Shown in pieces: positions 31,047 through 39,900 of a stretch of DNA of 46,592 nucleotides. The notes below the pieces were generated by a model, which was given only the letters and a program-made list of their open reading frames with translations, was not told the origin of the DNA and did not search any database. Source of the DNA: Thiobacillus denitrificans (lineage in GTDB: Bacteria; Pseudomonadota; Gammaproteobacteria; Burkholderiales; Thiobacillaceae); assembly GCA_020723405.1 (NCBI GenBank), contig DYIY01000024.1, forward strand, positions 1 to 46,592, given 5' to 3'. Position 1 is the stretch's first letter, and each line of letters opens with the position of its first letter. The position numbers and the translations under genes were made by a program.

Positions 31047-31285
31047 GAGTTCTCCCTTGTTTTGCGCCGGTTTGATGCCCGGATATTAACCCATGGGTGT
31101 GAACGAGGCGTGGCCTGGCTGGCCATCGGGATGGAGTGGGTGGCCATGGGGGCGATCCCGGCCAGCTGGTGCACCATTCCCGGGCGGTGGCCCGATCACA
31201 AATCCCAAGCCCAGGGCTAATATCCCTCCCCAGCGAATGCACGATTACCAGGGGCGGTGTGCATCGCATTCCAAGGGAGAACACC
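31047..31285. promoter_or_regulatory. Divergent promoter region between the two large operons
   Basis: No gene is seen in these 239 bases. GGATATTA (31081-31088) and TAATATCC (31218-31225) form a perfect inverted pair of -10-like elements pointing outward. The rightward one has ATCACA 17 bases upstream (31195-31200) as a 4/6 match to -35; the leftward one has no clear -35. Confidence 0.4.
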
Positions 31286-34200
31286 ATGATCGGCAAGGCG
31301 GAGCGGATTCCAGGGCCAGGATGGGCGATCTGTGCCTTTCTCCTTCTATGGGCCCCGGGGGTCTGGGCCGCCGATCCGCCCGGGCTCCGTATGGCGCCGG
31401 CCACCGTGTCCGCCCGGGGCGATCAGCGGGCCTTGCTCAGCGTGGATGCCTTCGGTCGCTACGGGGTGACGGTGCGCAGTGCCCAGGGGGTGGGGCTGCA
31501 AGCCCTGGACCGGATGGCCGGGCTGGGTCCCGTGTCCGGCGAGCCGGGCAAGCGGGATGGCCGGCTGGACCTGTTCCTGGAAAAGGGGGAAACCCGCATC
31601 CTCACCCGGGGGGCCAAGGCGGCCAGCGGCGAGGCCCAGTTGACGGTGACGCCCTTCCAGGAATTGAACAGCCGTCCGCCCCTGCTGGTGGAACAGCGCT
31701 GGGAGCAGGCCAGTCTGGGCGACTTCCAGCAACGCTCCTACTGGCTGGACATCCCCAAGGAGACCACCGTGGCCCTGGAAGCGGCCGGCCGCCATCTGGC
31801 GGACCTGCGCCTGTGGCGGGACGGGACCTGGCTCCTGGACAGCCAGCCGGAAATGGAGCGCAACGAGGCCCGCCCTGATCGCCCCCTGAGGGTGGCCCGC
31901 CTGGTGGCCCGGCTTCAGCCCGGCCTCTATCTGCTCACCGCCTATGGGGGGCCGGGCCAGGCCTGGACCGAGTCGGCAGCGGAGCAGCCCTTCTATCTGC
32001 GCTGGGGGGTGCCGAGCCTGGCCCCGGTCCTGCGCCAGCGTTTCGTGATGAATGAGCTGGGCGTGGCCCGCTACCGGGTCCCCGCCGGTCCCGACTACTT
32101 CCGTCTGGAACTGCCGGTGGCCCAGACCGCCAGCCTGCAGGTGGGCCACTTCGAAGCCGACTCGCCCTTCCAGGGGGGCGGCAGCCAGGTGGACATCAGC
32201 AAGAAGTCCACGCCGCCGGTGGCCGAAGTGAACTGGGGCCTGGGGGAGGGCCGGGATCGGCTGATCACCGTGCGGGCCGCCCCCGGTCAGCCCTATGTGC
32301 TGCAACACTTCCAGTCCAGCCAGAGCTTCCGCATCCGCCAGCCGGGACGCTACTGGCTGGAAACCCTCCAGGCCGGTCACGCCGACGACACGGCGGGCAG
32401 CACCGCCGTCCTCACCCGCATTCCCGACCGGGGCCGGGAGGCCTATCTGGACGACCAGGCCCTGGACCTGGGGCCAGGCAAGACCTGGCGGCGTCGCTTC
32501 AATCTCCTGGGGGACCTGACCCTCTTCGTCCGCCTGCCCGTGCGGGGCAAGCTGGGGGTGCTGGCCCAGGGCATCCAGGCCAAATACCGGCTGGAGCCCT
32601 TCCTGACCGGACGGCCCGCCAACTACCAGGCCCCGGAATGGAAGAGTGGCGAAGCCCTGTTCGACCTGGATGCAGGGCTCTATCAACTGACCGTGCGCCC
32701 CGTCAACAAGGGCATCGTGGACCTGCGTCTGGACGGCGCGGACCCCGCCCTGTCCGACAGCGACTGGCTGAGCGCGGCCAAGCAGTGGCTGGGCCTGGAC
32801 AACGCCCCGGACAAGCCGTTGCCCGCCGCCTACACCCCGGTGACCGCCGGGGTGCGTTTTGCCGATCTGCAGATCGATCCCGGCTTCGTCCACCTGCTCT
32901 ACCTGAACCAGCAGCCGGGGGTGGCCACGGGCCTGGTGCTGCGCACCCTGCCCATCGACCTGGGGCTGGCCCTGCCGGTGAACCAGCGGGCGGGCGAACG
33001 CCTGAGCATTCCGGTGAACATTCCCGAGGCGGGTACCCTGGGGGCGATGACGGAGACCGGCCAGATGGTGGAACTGGCCCTGTCCGACGGCCGGCGGGGC
33101 AGCCGCCTGAGCGTGACCCCCGGCCCCCTGGAAGTCACGGTCCAGGCCGGCGCGGCGCCCCTGGCCTATACCCTGGCCCTGGAGCCCACCCGGCTGGCCA
33201 GCAGCACCCCCCTGCCGCCCCTGCCCGATGGCCGGCTGGCCCAACTGCCCGACTTCCCGGTGCTGGCCCCCGAGGCGCCCCAGGCCCTGAACCTGGCCCG
33301 GGGTGCCACGGCCACCCTGGCCCTGCCGGTGCCCCGCGCCGGGCTGTACCGCTTCGAATCCACCGGCTTGCTGGAAACCGGGGCGGCCCTGCGCGACCGG
33401 GTCAATCCTTTGCTGGTGGAGGCCGCCGGCAACGGGGTGGGCCGGAACTTCCTCATCCAGCGCTACCTGCGGGAGGGGAACTACCAACTCCAGGTGTCCA
33501 CCCGGGGGGCCACCCAGGGGGACCTGGGCGTGGAGGCGCGCTATACCGAACCCCGGGACGGGGGCGAACTGCTGCCCGGCGAAGGGGACCGGGTCACCCT
33601 GGAAACCGGTCAGGCCCTGGCCTACTGGCTGCGGGTGGACAAGGCCGGCACCTACCGGATCCAGGCCCAGGGGCTGGGGGAGAACTTCCCCATGCGCCTG
33701 GAAGACGACCAGGGCTGGCCCCTGGATCTGACATCGCCGCCGGCTCCCCAGGCGGAGGAGGCGGGCGCCGCCGTCGAGGCGACGCCGGATGACAACGGCG
33801 AACCTCCGGCGGATGAAACGGAGGGCGCCGAGCCCGCTGCCGCCTCAGAGGACACCCCCGCGGAGAGCACCGCCTCCGAGGACACCGCCTCGGGCCAAGG
33901 CGAGGCAGCGGACGAAGCCCGTCAGGTCCAGGCCCCGCCGGTGGACGGTGCCGGCGTGGTGCCCGGCGGTGACGTGACCCTGGAACTGGCGCCGGGCCGC
34001 TATCGTCTGCTGGTCCTGCCCCGCTCGGTGACCGGCCGGGTCCTGACCCGGTTCGACACCCTGCCGGAACCCCGGCGCTTCCAGGGCCACGGCCCCCATC
34101 GCCTGGTCCTGGCGGAGCCGGTCATGCACACCTGGAAGGAGCCGGACAAGGGCCAGGTGCGCATTTCCGACCACTGGCTGTTCACCCTGTCCGCCGAAGC

Positions 34201-36868
34201 GGAAACCACCATCAGCCTGGATTCCGGCATGGAAGCCAATCTGCTGGACGGGGTGGAGCGCAGCCGCCGTCTGGCCCATCTGCCCGCCGGCAAGGCCTGG
34301 ACCGGCCTGCTGCCGGCCGGCAAATACCTGCTGCGGGTGCGCCACAGCCGGGGCGACAACCTGGTGGATTACCGGCTCCTGGTGAGCACCCGGGAACTGC
34401 TGGCCGGGCAGCGGCGGGACCTCCCGATCCCCGCCCGCCTGCCCCTGTCGGTGGGCAAGCCGGGCCTGGTCCTGCTCCAGTCGGAAGGGGGCAGCGACGT
34501 GGCCGCCCGCCTGCTGGATGCCCAGGGCCGGACCCTGGCCCAGAACGACGATCAGAGCGACGGCTGGAACTTCCAGATCGCCCAGACCCTGGCGCCGGGC
34601 CGCTACACCCTGGTGCTGGAACCCGGTGGCGCCCAGAGCGAATCGGTGCGCATCGACAGCGGGCCCGCCACCGCCTCTCTCCCCACCAGCGTGACCATGA
34701 GCCAGCCCAGGGAAGTCCAGGAGCCCCCCCTGGCGGCGGGATCGGTGGAGATCCGCGACCGCCGGGTCCATGTCTATCCCCTGGTGGTTCCCGCCGGGGC
34801 CAACTACCTGCTGGTGGGGGGCGATGCCGCCAGCCAGCCGGGCCTGGTCCTGGAAGGGGAGGGCAGTACCGGCTGGGTGACCCTGGGGGTGGACCAGGGC
34901 CGGGGTGCCCGCCTGTTCCTGCCCCTGGCGGACGGCTTCAAGGCCTATCGGCTGCGGGCCTGGTCGGCCCAGTCCCGGGCCAGCCCGGTGCGCCTGAGGG
35001 TGCAGACCGGCACCCTGCCCGCCGTGAGCGAAGCGGCCTGGCTGACCGGCCAGGGGGCAGCAGTCGCCATGGATCCCAGCATGCCGGGCCTGGGTGCGAC
35101 CCTGGTGGAGCTGTCCCGGCCCGGCCTGTTCCGTATCGGCAGCGAGGGGACGCCCTGGCAGTGGAGCGACAGTCCGGAGCGGGTGGCGGCCACGGCCGAC
35201 ACCCCCCTGGTCAGCGTCAACGGCCCCCGGCTCTGGCTCCTGACCCGGGATGCCACGGCCCCCCTGGGGGCGGAGCGGGTGGTCCTGCCCGGGGCCGGGG
35301 TGGCGCCGCTCCACGTCACCCTGGCGTCCGGCCAGACCGCCCGGGTGGATCTGCCCGACGGCCTGGGCGGTCCCTTCCTGGTGCGGGCCGACGCCCGGGG
35401 CGGCCAGCCCGGGCTGGCCCTGGGTGAAGGCCGCCCCCTGGCCACGGCCGGCCTGGCGCCGGGGCAGGCCGTGGCGGTGGCCCTGGTCCCGCGGGCCAAC
35501 GACCCCGGCCCCCTGACCCTGTGGAACGCCAGCCAGCAGATCACCGCCGAGGTGGACCTGGGCCTGGTCAAGCTCCAGGCCAGCCCGTCCCGCTCCCTGG
35601 CCCCGGGCCTGGAAGCCGGGACCCTGGCCCCGGGCCAGGCCCTGCCCCTGGCCCTGCCCAGGGGCGGCAAGACCCTGGACCTCACCTTGGGCGCCGGCGT
35701 CGCGGCGGTTCTGGTGAAGGAGGGCCGGGTGCTTGCCACCCACTGGAGCGGAACGGACGCCCTGGGCGAGACCCTGGCCAGCGATGCCGACCAGCTCTGG
35801 CTGCTCAACGGCGCCGACGCCGATGCGCCCTACGCCCTGGAACTGGCCACGGGCACCGCGCCGCCGCCGCCCCTGGGGCCCGGCGGGCTGGTGCAACACA
35901 ACCCGGCCGGGGCCGGTCGCCTGCGCATTCCCGTGGCGGCGGCGGAGGCCGGCCTGGGCCTCCACGTACGCGGCGCGGAACAGGTCTGGTGGCAGGAGGA
36001 GGGGGGCGGACTTCAGTCGGGCAACGACTTCCAGCCCCGGGCTGCCGGCGCCCTCTGGCTCTGGCACAAGCCGGGCCCCCTGGTGGTCTGGCGCGAGGGG
36101 ATCCCCCCCCTGCCGGACGGCCCCTCCCGGGAAATCACCCACCTGGCGCCCCAGACCCTGGCCCTCGACGGGGCCGGCCAGTGGCTGGCCATGAAGCTGC
36201 CCCAGCCGGCCATGGTCCACCTGCGCAGCGAAACCGCCCTGGTCAGCCAGTTCCTGCTGCCCGGCCAGCCGGCCCGGACCGACGCCCACCTCCACGGCAC
36301 CCGCCTCAACCTGGTCCTGCCCGGCGGCGAGGCCAGACTGGGCCTGCGCCCCCTGGGCGCCGCCAGCCTGTCGGGCAACGCCCTGCTCCAGGTCAGTCCG
36401 GCCACCCCCATGGCGGAAGGCCTGGGCAGCGACGTGCTGCTGGCCCCGGGCGCGGCCCGGCTGTTCAGCTTCGAACTGGCCCGGGAGACCACCGTGGGCA
36501 TCGGCATCCGGGCCTCCGCCGACGTGGTGCGGGGCCGTCTCTACGACCAGCGGGGGGCCCTGCTCAGCGAGGGGGTGGTGCACATGCCCCGGCTGCCGGC
36601 GGGACGCTATTTCCTGGCCATCGACAACCCGGCCGACGCGCCGCCGGTGGTCGTGAGCCCGGTGTTGCTGGGCTCCCTGACGCCGGACCTGCGGCCGCCC
36701 CTGGCGGTGCTGCGCCGTTACATCGAGGCCCCGGACGACGCCCCCGGTCTGCTCTATGTGCCGCCCGAGGCCGGCGGGGAAGGGAACGGCGATGGCCGGG
36801 AGCCTGATGAACCCCTGCCCGCCGATGCCGGACAGGCTGCGGAGGACGGCGCCCAGGCGCCGGACTGA
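31286..36868 (+). CDS. Giant exported beta-rich protein without cysteine, upstream of A2M; unknown function
   Basis: The ATG at 31286 (after CCAAGGGAGAA) gives 1860 residues with a signal peptide ending GVWAAD at about 28-30. The only cysteine lies in the signal peptide; none occurs in the mature part. A recurring strand motif of the form (P/A)G-x-Y-x-L-x-(V/A) appears at least eleven times (near residues 210, 352, 462, 684, 729, 785, 902, 1010, 1103, 1278 and 1770), suggesting a string of PPC-like beta-sandwich domains. An acidic Ala/Glu/Thr linker is at about 822-885 and the C-terminus is acidic and disordered. I recognise no enzyme. It is followed after 80 bases by A2M and then PBP1C, so a periplasmic or surface role with them is likely. 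Confidence 0.85.
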   Translation: MIGKAERIPGPGWAICAFLLLWAPGVWAADPPGLRMAPATVSARGDQRALLSVDAFGRYGVTVRSAQGVGLQALDRMAGLGPVSGEPGKRDGRLDLFLEKGETRILTRGAKAASGEAQLTVTPFQELNSRPPLLVEQRWEQASLGDFQQRSYWLDIPKETTVALEAAGRHLADLRLWRDGTWLLDSQPEMERNEARPDRPLRVARLVARLQPGLYLLTAYGGPGQAWTESAAEQPFYLRWGVPSLAPVLRQRFVMNELGVARYRVPAGPDYFRLELPVAQTASLQVGHFEADSPFQGGGSQVDISKKSTPPVAEVNWGLGEGRDRLITVRAAPGQPYVLQHFQSSQSFRIRQPGRYWLETLQAGHADDTAGSTAVLTRIPDRGREAYLDDQALDLGPGKTWRRRFNLLGDLTLFVRLPVRGKLGVLAQGIQAKYRLEPFLTGRPANYQAPEWKSGEALFDLDAGLYQLTVRPVNKGIVDLRLDGADPALSDSDWLSAAKQWLGLDNAPDKPLPAAYTPVTAGVRFADLQIDPGFVHLLYLNQQPGVATGLVLRTLPIDLGLALPVNQRAGERLSIPVNIPEAGTLGAMTETGQMVELALSDGRRGSRLSVTPGPLEVTVQAGAAPLAYTLALEPTRLASSTPLPPLPDGRLAQLPDFPVLAPEAPQALNLARGATATLALPVPRAGLYRFESTGLLETGAALRDRVNPLLVEAAGNGVGRNFLIQRYLREGNYQLQVSTRGATQGDLGVEARYTEPRDGGELLPGEGDRVTLETGQALAYWLRVDKAGTYRIQAQGLGENFPMRLEDDQGWPLDLTSPPAPQAEEAGAAVEATPDDNGEPPADETEGAEPAAASEDTPAESTASEDTASGQGEAADEARQVQAPPVDGAGVVPGGDVTLELAPGRYRLLVLPRSVTGRVLTRFDTLPEPRRFQGHGPHRLVLAEPVMHTWKEPDKGQVRISDHWLFTLSAEAETTISLDSGMEANLLDGVERSRRLAHLPAGKAWTGLLPAGKYLLRVRHSRGDNLVDYRLLVSTRELLAGQRRDLPIPARLPLSVGKPGLVLLQSEGGSDVAARLLDAQGRTLAQNDDQSDGWNFQIAQTLAPGRYTLVLEPGGAQSESVRIDSGPATASLPTSVTMSQPREVQEPPLAAGSVEIRDRRVHVYPLVVPAGANYLLVGGDAASQPGLVLEGEGSTGWVTLGVDQGRGARLFLPLADGFKAYRLRAWSAQSRASPVRLRVQTGTLPAVSEAAWLTGQGAAVAMDPSMPGLGATLVELSRPGLFRIGSEGTPWQWSDSPERVAATADTPLVSVNGPRLWLLTRDATAPLGAERVVLPGAGVAPLHVTLASGQTARVDLPDGLGGPFLVRADARGGQPGLALGEGRPLATAGLAPGQAVAVALVPRANDPGPLTLWNASQQITAEVDLGLVKLQASPSRSLAPGLEAGTLAPGQALPLALPRGGKTLDLTLGAGVAAVLVKEGRVLATHWSGTDALGETLASDADQLWLLNGADADAPYALELATGTAPPPPLGPGGLVQHNPAGAGRLRIPVAAAEAGLGLHVRGAEQVWWQEEGGGLQSGNDFQPRAAGALWLWHKPGPLVVWREGIPPLPDGPSREITHLAPQTLALDGAGQWLAMKLPQPAMVHLRSETALVSQFLLPGQPARTDAHLHGTRLNLVLPGGEARLGLRPLGAASLSGNALLQVSPATPMAEGLGSDVLLAPGAARLFSFELARETTVGIGIRASADVVRGRLYDQRGALLSEGVVHMPRLPAGRYFLAIDNPADAPPVVVSPVLLGSLTPDLRPPLAVLRRYIEAPDDAPGLLYVPPEAGGEGNGDGREPDEPLPADAGQAAEDGAQAPD

Positions 36869-36948
36869 GCATGCCACCCGCCGCCCCCCTGCACCGTGCC
36901 GATGCCGCGACGGAAGCGCCTCGTCCAACTTTCCCCTCTAGGTTGAAC

Positions 36949-39900
36949 ATGAACCTCATCCCCCGACTGTTCCTCAGCCTGTGTCTGGCGGTGGCCGCCC
37001 TGGCCCCCGGTTTCCAGGGGGCCACGGCCGCGCCGCCGCTTGGCGTGGAACCGGGCCAGACCGCCCAGGTGATTCCCGACAAGTTCCTGCGCCGCTGGGA
37101 TCCGGTCACCCTGTTCTATCCCACCCCGGTGGGGCCGGCCAAGGGCGGTGCGGAACGTCAGCCGCAACGCTACGTGGGCCTGTCCCCGGCCCATCCCGGG
37201 GCCTACACCTGGCTGGACGCCCGGACCCTCCAGTTCCGTCCCGCCGAGCCCTGGCCGGCCCTGTCCCGTTTCACCTTTGCCCAGGGAGCCGCCCGGCGCA
37301 CCCTGGTGACCCTCATGGAAGCGCCCCTGCGCACGGTGCCCGCCGACGGCGAGGCCGGTCTGGAAGCCGTGGAGCGCATCACCCTCACCTTTGCCGAGCC
37401 CCTGGACGCCGCCGCCCTGGGGCGCATGGTGAAGATCGGCCTGCGTCCCCTGCCGGGCATCGACGAGTCCCAGACCCGCTGGCTGGACCAGAAGGACTTC
37501 GTCCTCAAGGTGGTGGAACGCAGCCAGCGCCAGGACCCGGCCAGCTACGTGCTGAACCTGCGCCAGGCCATTCCCACCGGCCAGCGGGTGATCCTGCGCC
37601 TGCGTCTGGCCGAGGATGACGGCAGCGGCGAAAGCTTCAAGGACATCGTCTTCACCACCGCCGAGCCCTTCCGCCTGACTGGCGCCGGCTGCGCCGGCAT
37701 GCGCCTGCCCCTGGCCCCGGAAGGGGTGCGCTACGCCCGGGACCAGGTGCTCACCTGCAACGAAGACCAGCGCCAGGTGCGGGTGGATTTCTCCGCTCCG
37801 CCCCAGGCTTTGGGCACCGTCCTGGCCCGCAACCTGTTGCGTTTCACCCCGGCCGTGGAGGGCCTGAGCTTCCGTACCGAGAACAACACCCTGGTGGCCA
37901 GCGGCCGCTTCCAGGCCAACACCCTGTACCGGCTGGACATCCGCCCGGTGAGCCTCAACGACGCCCGGGGCCGGCCCCTGGTGGCCAGGGGGGCCAGCGA
38001 GCTGTACCTGCATTTCCCCGCCAAGCCCCGCTATCTGAGCTGGCAGGTGGGCCATGGCATCGTGGAACGCCTGGGGCCCCAGCAATTGCCCCTGGAAGGG
38101 CGGGGTTTCGGCCGGGTGGACCTGCGGGTGCTGCCCATCGACCCCCTCAACCGTTCCTTCTGGCCCTTCCCGGACAAGCCCGTGGACGTGGATGAGCAGG
38201 GCGCACCGCCGGCTCCCGGGGAAGAACCGGCGCCCCACCTGGACCCCGACAGCCACATCGATTCGGCGACCCTGGCCCGCCACCTGCGCACCCTGGGCTC
38301 GCCGCCGGTATCCACCCTGGTGAACCTGCCCACGGGCAAGGGCGGCGCCGCCCGCTTCGGCCTGGACATGACGTCCCACTTCGCCCGCATCGCCGGGGCC
38401 CAGCAGCCCGGCACCTATCTGGTGGGCATCCGGCGGATCGACGAATCCACCCAGCGCAGTTGGGTGCGGGTCCAGGTCACCGACCTGAGCCTGAGCACCG
38501 TGGATGAGGAGGATGGGGTGAAGTTCGCCGTCACCTCCCTGGCCACCGGGGCGCCGGTACCCGGGGCCGAAATCCGCGTGGAAGGGGCCTTGGGCGAGCG
38601 CTGGACCACCCTGTTCCAAGGCACCACCGGCGCCGACGGCACCCATCGCTGGGCGCCCCGGGAGGACCGGCTGAAGCGCGGCGAGGTGCGCCGCATCGTG
38701 GTCCGCCAGGGCCGGGACGTGCTGGTGCTGGACCCCACCCGGGCCCCGGACCGCTACGAGGACAACACCTGGAAGGAGGCCGGCGACACCTGGCTGCAAT
38801 GGACCCAGGGCCCCCTGGCCAGCCGCCAGGAGCCGCCGCGCAAGCTGTGTCACCTGTTCACCGAGCGGCCCGTGTACCGGCCCGAGGAGAAGGCCTACAT
38901 CAAGGGCTACGTGCGCCAGCGCCACCGGGGCGGCCTGAGTGTGGCCGGCGGCAACGGCACCGTGGTGGTCGAAGGCCCGGGCGAAATGGCCTGGCGCTAC
39001 CCCGTGAAACTGTCGGCCCAGGGCAGCTTCGACCTGGTGTTCGCCGAGGCCACGGCCCCCACCGGGCCTTACCGGATCAGCCTGGAACTGGATCAGGATG
39101 CCCGCTGCGCCAGCGTGGAAATCCTCAAGGAAGCCTATCGGGCGCCGGAATTCGATCTGCGCCTGACGGCGCCGGAACAGGTGCCCCTGGACCGGGAATT
39201 CAAGGTGCAACTGACCGCCCAGTATTACGCCGGCGGCCAGGTGGTGGACCAGCCGGTCCGCTGGCGGGTCACCCAGTTCCCCTACGCCTGGACGCCCAAG
39301 TCCCTGCCCGGCTTCCTGTTCTCGTCGGACGGCCGCTTCTCCGGCCGGGACCGCTTCCAGGCCAGTCCCACCCTGGTGCGGGAGGACAAGACCGATGCCG
39401 ACGGGGCCGCCACCCTGGCCCTCAATCCGGCCATGGAACCCGGTTCCCAGCCGCGCAGCTATGTGGTGGAAGCCACGGTGACCGGGGCCGATGACCAGAC
39501 CGTGACCACCACCCAGCGGGTCCTGGCCCTGCCCGCCGTGGTGCTGGGCATCAAGGCGCCCCGCTATCTGGAACGGGCGGCCAGCGTCGCCCCGCGCATC
39601 GTCGCCCTGGGACCGGACGGCAAGCCCGTGGCCGGCCAGGAAGTGACCGTGCGCCTCATCCGCCGGGAATGGCACGCCCATCTCCAGGCCGGCGATTTCA
39701 GCCGGGCGGAAGCCAAGTACGTGAGCGAGGTGGTGGACAACAAGCTGCTGGAAAGGAAGGTGACCAGCGGCAAGGAACCCCTGGCCGTGCCCCTGGCCCT
39801 GGACGGGGCGGGGGTCTACCTGATCGAACTGGAAACCCGGGACCGGCTGGGCCGGCCCCAGCGGGTGATGGTGGATCTCTATGCCGGCGGTGACGAGCCG

